A stretch of 64,000 nucleotides of DNA from JAJFHI01 sp050633705 (GTDB taxonomy: Bacteria > Pseudomonadota > Alphaproteobacteria > Rhizobiales > Hyphomicrobiaceae): NCBI GenBank assembly GCA_050633705.1, contig JBOEGZ010000012.1, positions 102,717 through 166,716 on the forward strand. The letters run 5' to 3'. Position numbers and translations under genes: made by a program. Below the pieces are notes generated by a model. The model was not told the origin of the DNA and searched no databases. It saw only the letters and a list, made by a program, of their open reading frames with translations. This document shows, piece by piece, positions 36,674-44,570 of this stretch (position 1 is the stretch's first letter; every line of letters begins with the position of its first letter).

Positions 36674-36708
36674 AAGGGCGCGGTGGTATCACATACCTCC
36701 ACGCCCTT
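36674..36708 (-). terminator. Hairpin between the thioredoxin-like gene and ccdA
   Basis: AAGGGCG-GGTGG and CCTCCACGCCCTT arms pair with two mismatches. On the minus strand the stem is followed by CTTCTTAATAT. It may partly terminate or attenuate transcription into ccdA. Confidence 0.4.
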
Positions 36709-36727
36709 ACACCGAATTTGACGTGCT

Positions 36728-37162
36728 TTAAGCGCCTTTGGCGACAGCACCTAAAATTGCGTCTTTCTGGGTTTCTCCAACAATGCGCGCGACTTCGTCT
36801 TTGCCTTTGAAGACGATGATCGTGCTTTGCTTAACGACTTTGAATTGCTCGACGGCAGATTTGTCGTTTACAAAATCAAATTTAAAGAATGCGGCATCGG
36901 GGTACTGCGAGCGAGCTTCTTTGAGCGATGGCTGTTGTGCGGCGCATGTTCCGCAACCTTTTTTGAAAACTTCGATTATGATATGCTTGCTGTCAGCTTG
37001 GGCCTGCTTAAATGCGGCTGGAGTGTAGGTCGCCGGGCCGTTTGAGGTAGCAGCTGTGGTCTCAGCTTTTGCGACGCTGTCAGCTACAATTGTTGCTGTG
37101 GCGAATGAAGCTATCATGGCGATCGTGGCAGCAAAGATCGTGGTTATGCGAATACCCGTCAT
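36728..37162 (-). CDS. Exported thioredoxin-fold protein with CGTC motif
   Basis: Periplasmic thiol oxidoreductase-like protein (144 residues). The start at 37162 is set by AGGAGA and gives a signal peptide (RITTIFAATIAMIASFATATIVA). The thioredoxin fold includes HIIIEVFKKGCGTCAAQQPSL with a CGTC active site, a strand DAAFFKFDF and the later KQSTIIVFKGKDEV. The usual cis-Pro before that strand seems replaced (VVKQST), which could weaken classical redox activity. It lies just upstream of ccdA and is a likely client. Confidence 0.85.
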   Translation of the reverse strand: MTGIRITTIFAATIAMIASFATATIVADSVAKAETTAATSNGPATYTPAAFKQAQADSKHIIIEVFKKGCGTCAAQQPSLKEARSQYPDAAFFKFDFVNDKSAVEQFKVVKQSTIIVFKGKDEVARIVGETQKDAILGAVAKGA

Positions 37163-37621
37163 TTCCAATTCTCCTGTCAATAGTGAAACGTGATCTGTTT
37201 CGCCCCTTAGTATGCGCTGGGCAAGGCAAAGACTAGCGCTCTCACGCGTTTGTGAAACTGTTTGAGACCTGAGGACGCATTTGGGGCGACCAGTAATCAA
37301 ATTTTGTATTCCTGCCACTTGTGCTTTCGCCAAAAAACACCGCCCGCGGGGGAGCGGACGGTGTGGGGCCGATTTTGGGATATCGGGCCAGTGGCTGGGG
37401 GGCAGCCGAGAGGGATGAATTGTTGTTGGGTAAGGTCAGCTTTGGGGATGAGCCCAACCTCACGCATCATTTGCAGCTTTTAATTTTTCTCCTTCGCGCC
37501 AGGGCAAAGTTTTGGTCTCTTGGGCGTTGGGCAGGAACAATCGGCGCAGACCAAGAACTTCTGGTGTTGGTTGTGATTGAGGTGTTGGGTGAAACGAGGT
37601 CCGGCTATCGTATTGACGATT
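37163..37621. other. 459-base intergenic region with a strong minus-strand terminator
   Basis: No ORF here has a convincing start. A strong terminator lies at 37332-37364. About 260 bases on the minus strand between it and the stop of the next gene are unexplained and could be a long 3-prime UTR or a small RNA. I checked for tmRNA, RNase P and SRP RNA signatures and saw none. Confidence 0.45.
37332..37364 (-). terminator. Strong Rho-independent terminator
   Basis: On the minus strand ACACCG-CCGC and GCGG-CGGTGT arms (one mismatch inside) are followed by TTTTTTGG. It ends a minus-strand transcript that comes from the 37.6-kb gene or from an RNA in between. Confidence 0.7.
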
Positions 37622-37972
37622 TCAACCTGCCTCGGCCATCGGATATTCGATTTCGACAGATGCCGTAACAGCGCTGGCCTTCGGGAAGGAGACGACGTTA
37701 CCGCCATCGCCACCACGTTGCTTGAACCAACGAATTGAGGTGTTCGATGTGACGGCGCGTTCGGAGACTTCCTGGACTAACAGGCCATCCTCCTCACCAA
37801 ACATCCAAGACAGGGCATCTTCCAGCGCAGCGGCCGTACATTTGACTTCAACGTACCAGCTTTGGTCGAGCGGGCGGGCCCAGCGAAGACCCAGTTCCAT
37901 GATAGCATCCGAGATCGCTTGTTTGTTCTTTGCAGGGGCTGCGAGGTCGTAGGAGATCAAGAATGTGCGCAT
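37622..37972 (-). CDS. Small Cas2/SinR-like ferredoxin-fold protein (uncharacterised)
   Basis: A 116-residue protein beginning MRTFLISYDLAAPAKNKQAI, then a helix and SWYVEVKC. The strand with a conserved Tyr-Asp, then a helix, then a second strand resembles SinR/VapD/Cas2-like ferredoxin folds. No CRISPR array or toxin partner is nearby, so CRISPR adaptation is not implied. The C-terminal 30 residues are looser. The function is unknown. Confidence 0.65.
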   Translation of the reverse strand: MRTFLISYDLAAPAKNKQAISDAIMELGLRWARPLDQSWYVEVKCTAAALEDALSWMFGEEDGLLVQEVSERAVTSNTSIRWFKQRGGDGGNVVSFPKASAVTASVEIEYPMAEAG

Positions 37973-38213
37973 GGGGCTGGGCCTTCAATTAGGGTGTTCA
38001 AACCGAGAGAGAAACGCAAACCAACGCAGGGTACTAGGGGTAGGTGTTCTGAAGAACGTAAAGAGAACATCTCACGAATCATATGGATTGGCAAGAGAAA
38101 GTTCTGATTTTGTTCTCATTGTAGGGTAAACTCAAAACACCTTGAATTATTTCAGGGCGCGCCGTCTATTGCTGTTCAGTGGTTTGTGTCTTGAAACGAA
38201 GGAAATAGCTGGA

Positions 38214-38471
38214 ATGGCGAAGAAGAAGCGACCATTGGTAGATCGTTTGAAAGCCGATATCGAAACGCAAAAGGGCTTTTTAGAGCGTTTGGCGGCCGGG
38301 CATGTCACGCTACACGTCGAAGACAATGCCAATGCTTGGCGCGACACCGCACCAGTCGCAGTTGGTCGCACGCGGCATTTGCTCGAAAGTTTGGAAGACG
38401 CTTTGAAAATGGCGGAGGAAAATGAGGAAAATTCTGGGTCATCCTCTAACGGCGCTGATGCCGACGCCTAA
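38214..38471 (+). CDS. Small uncharacterised protein, basic N-terminus and acidic C-terminus
   Basis: An 85-residue product starting MAKKKRPLVDRLKADIETQKGF, with a central helix (VGRTRHLLESLEDALKMAEENEE) and a Ser/Asn/Asp tail. AAGGAAA lies upstream of ATG 38214. It is not recognised. The C-terminus overlaps the convergent gene by four bases. Charge asymmetry and helicity suggest a nucleic-acid- or protein-binding adaptor, but this is a guess. Confidence 0.6.
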   Translation: MAKKKRPLVDRLKADIETQKGFLERLAAGHVTLHVEDNANAWRDTAPVAVGRTRHLLESLEDALKMAEENEENSGSSSNGADADA

Positions 38472-38812
38472 CCTGCTCCGATTGAAGCCACGCTGGTCTC
38501 TTCAAATAACGTAAGTTGGCCCTCATGCTCATCGACGGCGCGGCGCGGTATTCTGCGGTGGGTGCCAAAGTCGACACGATCCAAAAGACCCGGAAATTCA
38601 TTGCGGAAGCGTTTGAGGGCCTTTTCGCGCGAACCAGGAAATCGTTTTTCTTCCCAGATTTCATAAAGACGCCGTGGGTCGCAATCATAGCGCCGGATCA
38701 AGTCGACGCGTCGCATCCTCAGCCAACGTGCAATCCAAATATCGACCGCGGCTGCTTCATCCAGCGGGCGGATATCTTCTGGGGCATCGAAATCTAGGAA
38801 TTCAGAACTCAT
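38468..38812 (-). CDS. Uncharacterised alphaproteobacterial protein, possible HTH
   Basis: A 114-residue protein beginning MSSEFLDFDAPEDIRPLDEAAAVDIWIARWLRMRRVDLIRRYDC-like sequence. The segment VDLIRRYDCDPRRLYEIWEEKRF could form a helix-turn-helix, followed by basic residues (HRRIPRRAVDEH). No known family is claimed. The start is unsure: ATG 38812 lacks a ribosome site, and GTG 38839 would add nine residues. It is convergent with the preceding gene. Confidence 0.6.
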   Translation of the reverse strand: MSSEFLDFDAPEDIRPLDEAAAVDIWIARWLRMRRVDLIRRYDCDPRRLYEIWEEKRFPGSREKALKRFRNEFPGLLDRVDFGTHRRIPRRAVDEHEGQLTLFEETSVASIGAG

Positions 38813-38906
38813 GATGGTTTTGTACGCTTGACGTTTCACTCGGAAAACGCTTCATCGCATCAAATCGTGCCCTTGTCATGGCCTGCCTTGTCAGCATATG
38901 CAACAC

Positions 38907-39215
38907 GGGTGTGATCGTTTGAGTGAAACGAGAGCGTGAATCACTCCCAAAGTCTGGGTGTGATCGTTTGAGTGAAACGAGAGCGTGAATCACTCCCAAA
39001 GTCTGGGTGTGATCGTTTGAGTGAAGCGAGAGCGTGANNNNNNNNNNNNNNNNNNNNNNNNNNNNNNNNNNNNNNNNNNNNNNNNNNNNNNNNNNNNNNN
39101 NNNNNNNNNNNNNNNNNNNNNNNNNNNNNNNNNNNNNNNNNNNNNNNNNNNNNNNNNNNNNNNNNNNNNNNNNNNNNNNNNNNNNNNNNNNNNTTTGAGT
39201 GAAGCGAGAGCGTGA
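38907..39215. repeat. 49-bp tandem repeat array interrupted by an assembly gap
   Basis: The 49-base unit begins GGGTGTGATC at 38907, 38956 and 39005, with near-identical copies. The third has AAGCGAG for AAACGAG and runs into Ns, and a partial copy resumes at 39194. Within each unit CGTTT-GAGTG-AAACG and GTGAT...ATCAC can form a nested hairpin. The array separates the inserted genes from hisA. It lacks spacers and so is not CRISPR. Confidence 0.9.
39038..39193. other. Assembly gap (156 N) inside the 49-bp repeat
   Basis: The repeat phase on the two sides of the gap does not agree with an integer number of 49-base units, so the N count is an estimate and the true copy number is unknown. Confidence 0.95.
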
Positions 39216-39298
39216 CTTACGTCGTTAAACCAGGAGTGGCCGTTCACGCTTCGATTAGCTTGAATGTACCCTGCACCTTTAAGAACACGAGAACTGTT

Positions 39299-40024
39299 TT
39301 GATCTTATTTCCCGCAATTGATTTGAAAGACGGCCAGTGTGTGCGCCTTAAGCTTGGTGAGATGGATCAAGCGACCGTGTTCAACGACGATCCAGGAGCG
39401 CAGGCGGCTCAGTTTCAATCGCAGGGCTTTGAATGGCTGCATATTGTTGATCTCAACGGTGCCTTTGAAGGCAAGCCTGTCAATGCTGCGGCTGTTGATG
39501 ACATTCTGGCGAACATTTCCATGCCGGCACAGTTGGGTGGCGGCATTCGCGATTTGGCGACCATTGAGATGTGGCTGACGAAAGGTATCCGCCGCGTGAT
39601 TCTTGGCACAATCGCAGTACGCGACCCAGAGTTGGTGCGCACGGCATGCAAGGAATTTCCAGGACACGTTGCTGTCGGCATTGATGCTAAGGGTGGAAAA
39701 GTGGCGGTTGAAGGCTGGGCGGAAACGTCCGAGTTAACGGCGATTGAATTGGCTAGCCGTTTTGAAGACGTTGGTGTTGCTGCGATTATTTACACCGACA
39801 TTGATCGTGATGGCGTGCTGGCAGGGCTCAACATGGCGGGAACAGTAGCGCTGGCAAAGGCGACGTCGATCCCGGTGATTGCATCTGGTGGGTTGGCGTC
39901 AATGGATGACATTCATGCATTGGCCAAGCCAGAACACGCGATGTTGGAAGGCGCGATCTCAGGGCGAGCGCTGTATGATGGCTGCATAGATCCCGCCGAA
40001 GCGTTGCGAGTTTTGCAAGGGTAA
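39299..40024 (+). CDS. hisA: Phosphoribosylformimino-AICAR-P isomerase HisA
   Basis: (beta-alpha)8-barrel isomerase of histidine synthesis. Catalytic aspartates are in [14 protein letters not shown] at the N-terminus and [13 protein letters not shown] near residue 130. The phosphate-binding ends GGGIRD and [10 protein letters not shown] are present. The start is TTG 39299, giving [12 protein letters not shown]. The frame stays open back to a GTG at 39212 inside the repeat array, but that extension has no homology. Separation from hisH by 4.3 kb and repeats suggests it needs a new promoter. Confidence 0.94.
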   Translation: MILFPAIDLKDGQCVRLKLGEMDQATVFNDDPGAQAAQFQSQGFEWLHIVDLNGAFEGKPVNAAAVDDILANISMPAQLGGGIRDLATIEMWLTKGIRRVILGTIAVRDPELVRTACKEFPGHVAVGIDAKGGKVAVEGWAETSELTAIELASRFEDVGVAAIIYTDIDRDGVLAGLNMAGTVALAKATSIPVIASGGLASMDDIHALAKPEHAMLEGAISGRALYDGCIDPAEALRVLQG

Positions 40025-40080
40025 TTCGATTACATCGAAACACAACGGCGACAGAACTGAAGCAAGGGGGCTTGGTCGGG

Positions 40081-40437
40081 TTACGTCGCAGACCATACGG
40101 CTAACTCGTAGCCATCTGGATCGGTAAAGTGAAAACGCCGCCCGCCAGGGAAATCGAAAATTTCTCTTTTTATTTTTCCATCAGCTTTTTCAACCGCTGC
40201 CTGGCAGGTTTTCAAATCTTTGGCATATAAGATCACCAATGGTCCGCCGTTTGGATGTGGTGTGCCTTGGGTCGTGAAGCCACCTTCGAGCTGGCCATCT
40301 GAAAACGATGCGTACTCGGGACCATAATCGGTAAATGTCCATCCAAACGCCGCTTGGTAGAAGGCTTTTGCGCGTTCGATATCGGCGACAATGAATTCGA
40401 TATAGTCAATTGCGTTGTTTTGCATCGGTGATGGCAT
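40081..40437 (-). CDS. VOC (glyoxalase/bleomycin-resistance-like) family protein
   Basis: A 118-residue vicinal-oxygen-chelate-fold protein. The start at 40437 has GAGG seven bases upstream. The repeat-type motifs IDYIEFIVADIERAKAFYQAAFGWTF and REIFDFPGGRRFHFTDPDGYELAVW are typical; the final Glu of DGYELAVW is a likely metal ligand. The substrate is unknown. It is inserted in reverse orientation between hisA and hisF, which are usually adjacent. Confidence 0.9.
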   Translation of the reverse strand: MPSPMQNNAIDYIEFIVADIERAKAFYQAAFGWTFTDYGPEYASFSDGQLEGGFTTQGTPHPNGGPLVILYAKDLKTCQAAVEKADGKIKREIFDFPGGRRFHFTDPDGYELAVWSAT

Positions 40438-40569
40438 GTTGGACCTCAGACCTTTGTGTTTGTTTGATCGCCAATATTGTCGCCAAATTGCAAGACGGGT
40501 TGTCCGTGCTGGAAGTTGGGCGTGGTTCAGGCTGCTTGCGGACGCGGAATTGTCAGGGTATGGGAGGTT

Positions 40570-41355
40570 ATGACACTCAAAATTCGTATCATCCCCTGCC
40601 TCGACGTCAAGGACGGTCGTGTTGTCAAAGGTATCAACTTTGTTGACCTTGTTGATGCTGGCGATCCTGTAGAAGCCGCCGCTGCATATGATGTTGCAGG
40701 TGCTGATGAACTCTGTTTTCTCGACATCACGGCCAGTCATGAAAACCGCGACACGATTTTCGATATTGTCGAGCGGACGGCGGAACGCTGCTTTATGCCT
40801 TTGACCGTTGGCGGTGGCGTGCGCACGACAGATGATATTCGTCGATTGCTTGAGGCGGGAGCAGATAAAGTTTCAATTAATACCGCTGCTGTCATCAATC
40901 GGCAGTTTGTTGCTGAGGCGTCTGAGAAATTTGGTGCACAGTGTATCGTTGTTGCAATTGATGCCAAACGCGTAACGGCAGAAGGCGAAGAGCCCAAGCG
41001 CTGGGAAATCTTTACCCATGGTGGCCGCAAGCCGACTGGTATTGATGCCATCGAGTTTGCCAAAGACGTGGCAGAACTTGGCGCAGGAGAGTTGCTACTC
41101 ACGTCGATGGATCGCGATGGAACCAAAGCTGGGTTTGATCTCGAACTTACACGTGCGATTTCAGACGCGGTTTCTGTTCCCGTGATTGCTTCGGGCGGTG
41201 TCGGGACCCTTGACCACCTGGTTGACGGCGTGAAACAGGGTGGTGCAAGCGCCGTTCTGGCGGCGTCGATCTTTCACTTCGGGACTTATTCGATCCCTGA
41301 AGCCAAACGCCATATGGATGCGGCAGGCTGCAACGTGCGCATGGACGGCGTTTGA
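40570..41355 (+). CDS. hisF: Imidazole glycerol phosphate synthase subunit HisF
   Basis: Cyclase barrel that combines PRFAR with ammonia from HisH to give IGP and AICAR. Catalytic aspartates are in [16 protein letters not shown] and [22 protein letters not shown] and [11 protein letters not shown] bind phosphate. ATG 40570 follows GGGAGG closely. Length 261 is typical. The expected next gene hisE is not present within the following 400 bases or elsewhere in the window. Confidence 0.97.
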   Translation: MTLKIRIIPCLDVKDGRVVKGINFVDLVDAGDPVEAAAAYDVAGADELCFLDITASHENRDTIFDIVERTAERCFMPLTVGGGVRTTDDIRRLLEAGADKVSINTAAVINRQFVAEASEKFGAQCIVVAIDAKRVTAEGEEPKRWEIFTHGGRKPTGIDAIEFAKDVAELGAGELLLTSMDRDGTKAGFDLELTRAISDAVSVPVIASGGVGTLDHLVDGVKQGGASAVLAASIFHFGTYSIPEAKRHMDAAGCNVRMDGV

Positions 41356-41748
41356 TGGAATTTACCATCTGATACAGCGAAAAAGTCCTTCGGTCAGTGG
41401 TGAACGCATTTATGCATTACAGATTGGGTAACGGCTTGCCTGGTTCGGGTTGAGGACTGATGACGAAGCTCAGTCAAACTCTCTTGGCGGTCACAACACC
41501 GTTACTCTAGATGCATTGCCAGCTCTGCAAACGCGACACGCATTGGCTTTCTGTCCTGAGCGTCAAGCAATCTTTCCACTCTACCCATTGCCTGTGCGCC
41601 GATCGCAGCGTTGGAATTGATGGCAGAACGTTGGCCTGATCACAGCCACCTCACGTCGAAATGAGTAGGCTTTAATTGTACCAAGTCGTCCATTTTTCTA
41701 TCCCATCACCAACACTCACCCCCAGAGATTTTCATGAGGTAGACCGCA
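41356..41748. other. Intergenic region after hisF
   Basis: This 393-base stretch contains no intact gene. On the minus strand an interrupted reading frame (41502-41693) is the only coding-like signal. A GAGGT ribosome site for the DM13 gene lies at the right end. Confidence 0.4.
41502..41693 (-). pseudogene. Possible interrupted small gene (one in-frame TGA)
   Basis: From ATG 41693 the frame reads MDDLVQLKPTHFDVRWL, then TGA, then 45 more codons (SGQRSAINSNAAIGAQ and so on, ending AMHLE) to a TAA. The residue composition after the stop looks protein-like. It may be a decayed gene, a sequencing error or chance. I do not recognise it. Confidence 0.25.
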
Positions 41749-42177
41749 ATGTCAAAAATCAAAACGATCAAATTAGTCAAGCTCTATTCGATTATTGTTT
41801 TTAGTATCTTCTTTATTTGGGCAGGCCAGACACCACCTGCGAACGCAGCGCCAGCCAATAGCCAGGTCGCAGCTCACGGTACGTTTCAAGGTGCCAGCGA
41901 TCATGTCACAACAGGTGGCATCTCTGTTTTAAAGACGCCAGCGGGTTATGTTGTTGTCCTGGAATCCGATTTTAGCCTCGACAATGCACCGTCTCCAACG
42001 ATTGGGTTTGGCAAAGATGGGCAATTCGACAAAAAAACGGATTGGGCAAAATTGACGTCCAAAAAAGGCCTGCAAGTTTACGCAGTGCCAGCATCGGTCG
42101 ATCCAGAAAAATACAATGAATTCTATATTTGGTGCCGCAAATTTTCTGTACCGCTCGGCGTTGCCAAAATCAATTAA
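41749..42177 (+). CDS. Exported DM13-domain protein
   Basis: A 142-residue protein with an N-terminal signal or anchor (LYSIIVFSIFFIWAG) and a DM13 domain from about residue 43 to the end. Markers are GTFQGASDHVTTGGISVLK, ESDFSLDNAPSP and the C-terminal YIWCRKFSVPLGVAKI with the conserved Cys. DM13 domains are proposed to take part in extracytoplasmic redox reactions. GAGGT lies upstream of the start. It stands alone beside two cyclic-nucleotide-binding genes on the other strand. Confidence 0.88.
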   Translation: MSKIKTIKLVKLYSIIVFSIFFIWAGQTPPANAAPANSQVAAHGTFQGASDHVTTGGISVLKTPAGYVVVLESDFSLDNAPSPTIGFGKDGQFDKKTDWAKLTSKKGLQVYAVPASVDPEKYNEFYIWCRKFSVPLGVAKIN

Positions 42178-42186
42178 TAGCGGTGG

Positions 42187-42558
42187 CTAGACGTTTTCAT
42201 TCATATCACGTAACCGCTCGGCCAATCGGCGCATGACCTGAAGAGAAAACTTTGGGTCGTGCGCTACGAGCTTTAAGAATGCGTCTTGGTCGACAGCGAT
42301 AACCTTTGTTGGCTCACCAGCAACCGCGTTGGCGCTGCGCGGAGAACCGTCTATCAATGACATCTCACCGAAAATATCTCCCGGTTTGATGTTGTCGAGC
42401 ACAGAACCAAAGTTGACAATATTTACGGCACCCGATTCGACAACGTACATACAGTCACCAGGATCGCCATTGGTGAAAATTTTTTCGCCCTCTTTATAAG
42501 GTCGTGTACCCAAACCTTGAGCGGCGAGCATGTCGAGATCGAATTTGCGGTGAGTCAT
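42187..42558 (-). CDS. Single-domain cyclic-nucleotide-binding protein, copy A
   Basis: A 123-residue protein consisting of one cNMP-binding beta-roll. GEKIFTNGDPGDCMYVVESGAVNI is the first half. GDIFGEMSLIDGSPRSANAVA is the phosphate-binding cassette, with Gly-Glu and Arg-Ser in the right places, followed by two C-terminal helices (MRRLAERLRDMNENV). There is no DNA-binding or kinase domain, so it may act by binding a partner. It is a tandem paralogue of the next gene. Confidence 0.88.
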   Translation of the reverse strand: MTHRKFDLDMLAAQGLGTRPYKEGEKIFTNGDPGDCMYVVESGAVNIVNFGSVLDNIKPGDIFGEMSLIDGSPRSANAVAGEPTKVIAVDQDAFLKLVAHDPKFSLQVMRRLAERLRDMNENV

Positions 42559-42580
42559 AGGTTTGCAAGCCTTCCCGTTC

Positions 42581-42964
42581 TTACTTGAAATAAATTTGCG
42601 CCTCATTCATGCGACGCAAACGGTCGACAAGTCGCGCCATAATATCCAATGCGAAGTCTGGATTGTTTTGCGTCATTTTTCGAAATGCTTGTTTGTCGAT
42701 AGCGATGACTTTCGATGGTTCTTTCGCTGTTGCGGTTGCACTTCGCGGTGCACCGTCGATAAGCGCCATTTCACCAAGTATATCACCGGTGCCAATCGTA
42801 TCGAGAACCTTGCCAAAGGTGGCAATTTCAATCGTGCCCGACTGAACAACAAACATGCAATCACCAGCATCGCCGCTGGCAAAAATTTTCGCGCCAGGTT
42901 CAAATGATTGCGATTGAAGTCCTTGCGAGATCAGCAATTCGATATTTAGAGGATTTTCAGTCAT
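42581..42964 (-). CDS. Single-domain cyclic-nucleotide-binding protein, copy B
   Basis: A 127-residue paralogue of the neighbouring gene, 22 bases upstream on the same strand. The beta-roll includes GAKIFASGDAGDCMFVVQSGTIEI and the binding cassette GDILGEMALIDGAPRSATATA. The C-terminal helix is MARLVDRLRRMNEAQ. Both copies share the opening of one or two helices before the roll. Duplication is evident. The ligand (cAMP or cGMP) cannot be told. Confidence 0.88.
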   Translation of the reverse strand: MTENPLNIELLISQGLQSQSFEPGAKIFASGDAGDCMFVVQSGTIEIATFGKVLDTIGTGDILGEMALIDGAPRSATATAKEPSKVIAIDKQAFRKMTQNNPDFALDIMARLVDRLRRMNEAQIYFK

Positions 42965-43109
42965 TCCTACGTCGGCTCCGATCGTTGATGGCGTTCACGC
43001 TAAGTGCTGTAGGTCGTGACGACAAGCCTGGAATTGCGCGATCGTGACCTATTATAGTGCATCGTCATTTTCAAATTCCAATTTCAATCGAATATGGTGT
43101 TTTCGTTTT

Positions 43110-43907
43110 TTATACGTAGGGCGTGCCTGGCGTTTTCTCCTTGAACTTGCACAGTGAATGAATAATGCACTTTTGGCAGTCTGGTTTGCGTGCTTTGCAG
43201 ACATATCGGCCATGTAGAATTAACCAATGATGTGCGGGAACGCCGTACGCCTTGGGAATGACCTTCAGCAGATCTTCCTCGACTTCGAGTGGGTTTTTGC
43301 CGGCCGACAGACCAATTCGGTTGGCGAGACGGAAAACATGGGTATCGACAGCCATAGTTGGCTCGCCAAAATACATGTTCAACACCACGTTGGCCGTTTT
43401 GCGCCCCACGCCAGGCAAGCTTTCTAAAGCGTCGCGATCGCCGGGTACCTCTTCGTTAAACTGGTCGATGAGGCGCTGAGATAGCAGAATGACATTTTTT
43501 GCTTTGTTGCGATAAAGGCCGATTGTTTTGATGTAGTCGCGGACTTTGTCCTCTCCAAGAGCAACCATTTTACGCGGCGTGTCGGCAGCTTTGAACAGTG
43601 CACGTGTTGCCTTGTTAACACCAGCGTCGGTTGCTTGCGCGGATAATACAACGGCGACAAGCAGCGTGTAGACGTTGGTGTATTCCAGCTCGCCTTTTGG
43701 GTCCGGCATCGCTTTGGCGAAGCGATCAAAGATTTCTTGTATTTCGCTGCTTGATAGTTTTCGACGAGGTCGACGTTTTGTCGGCCTTTTTCTGGAATTC
43801 TTATCGGTTTTGGCAGCTATTTTTTCCTTCGTGGTCGATTTTGACTTAGAATTTTGTGCGATCGTTGATGACCGTGATTTTTTCGTTGTTTGGGTGTTTT
43901 TTGCCAT
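43110..43907 (-). CDS. nth: Endonuclease III (DNA glycosylase/AP lyase)
   Basis: Base-excision repair enzyme for oxidised pyrimidines. The HhH motif LPGVGRKTANVVL holds the catalytic Lys, the catalytic Asp is in VDTHVFRLANR, and the 4Fe-4S loop is C-x6-C-x2-C-x5-C near the C-terminus. Residues 1-58 are a very basic Lys/Ser/Thr-rich extension (for example KRPTKRRPRRK) not seen in E. coli Nth. The start at 43907 is taken before this extension. The gene is divergent from a DUF2244 gene, a pairing common in Rhizobiales. Confidence 0.96.
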   Translation of the reverse strand: MAKNTQTTKKSRSSTIAQNSKSKSTTKEKIAAKTDKNSRKRPTKRRPRRKLSSSEIQEIFDRFAKAMPDPKGELEYTNVYTLLVAVVLSAQATDAGVNKATRALFKAADTPRKMVALGEDKVRDYIKTIGLYRNKAKNVILLSQRLIDQFNEEVPGDRDALESLPGVGRKTANVVLNMYFGEPTMAVDTHVFRLANRIGLSAGKNPLEVEEDLLKVIPKAYGVPAHHWLILHGRYVCKARKPDCQKCIIHSLCKFKEKTPGTPYV

Positions 43908-43946
43908 GCCACGAATTCTTCGATTGATTGAAGTTAGGATGTTGTG

Positions 43947-44468
43947 ATGGGTGAATATAAAGAAGAAAAACAAAAGGTCGCGGATAATAATTCCGCACCG
44001 GCTGGCGTGTTTCGCGCACGATTGTCGCCGCATCGCTCGCTTAGTCCGCGTGGATTTCTTATTTTAATGACTTTCATCGGCGTTATTAGCTTTATTGCAG
44101 GCACTGCTTTTTTGTTGATCGGGGCCTGGCCTGTGTTTGGATTTTTCGGGCTTGACGTTCTGGCGATCTACATCGCATTCAAACTAAATTACCGATCGGG
44201 CTTGGCCTTTGAAACGATCGAGTTAACGCCAGACTTACTCCGCCTGACACGGGTATCGCCGAAAGGCAAAGTTGAAGACACCGTTGAACTTAATCCATAT
44301 TGGGTACGTGTAAACGTTACCTCTGAATTAGATGGGCGCACAGAATTAAGTCTCATGTCGCATGGGAAAAAGACGGTATTTGGCAAGTGTCTGACCGACG
44401 AAGAACGCCGCGATTTCGCCAATGCCTTAACGGGTGCTTTAGTTTCCGCGCGCACGGTTCACAACTAG
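43947..44468 (+). CDS. DUF2244 membrane protein
   Basis: A 173-residue integral membrane protein with two hydrophobic segments (about 38-60 and 65-82) and a C-terminal cytosolic domain carrying FETIELTPDLLRLTRV and NPYWVRVNV. It matches DUF2244, usually encoded next to nth. The function is unknown. ATG 43947 follows TTAGGAT; a GTG at 43944 is equivalent. Its promoter region with nth is only 39 bases. Confidence 0.88.
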   Translation: MGEYKEEKQKVADNNSAPAGVFRARLSPHRSLSPRGFLILMTFIGVISFIAGTAFLLIGAWPVFGFFGLDVLAIYIAFKLNYRSGLAFETIELTPDLLRLTRVSPKGKVEDTVELNPYWVRVNVTSELDGRTELSLMSHGKKTVFGKCLTDEERRDFANALTGALVSARTVHN

Positions 44469-44510
44469 GATGAAATTGCCTTTGACGGTTGTTTCAATTG
44501 ATCCGAAATA

Positions 44511-44541
44511 AAAAACGGTCGGTTTCAGAAAAACCGACCGC
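44511..44541 (-). terminator. Terminator downstream of leuD
   Basis: A perfect 10-bp stem (CGGTCGGTTT / AAACCGACCG) with a 5-base loop. On the minus strand it is followed by TTTTTTATTTC. It ends the leuD transcript and may also serve the convergent DUF2244 gene. Confidence 0.85.
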
Positions 44542-44570
44542 TAATCGAAAGCTTTCTGGGCTTTGGGGTC

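Noticed and set aside
37365..37621. tmRNA, because GCAAATGATGCG followed by TGA resembles the start of a tag peptide
   Set aside because: Only three tag residues match, and no tRNA-like end or pseudoknots are visible.
38907..39215. CRISPR array
   Set aside because: Units are contiguous 49-base copies with no variable spacers, and no cas genes are near. The Cas2-like protein at 37.6 kb is too weak a match to count.
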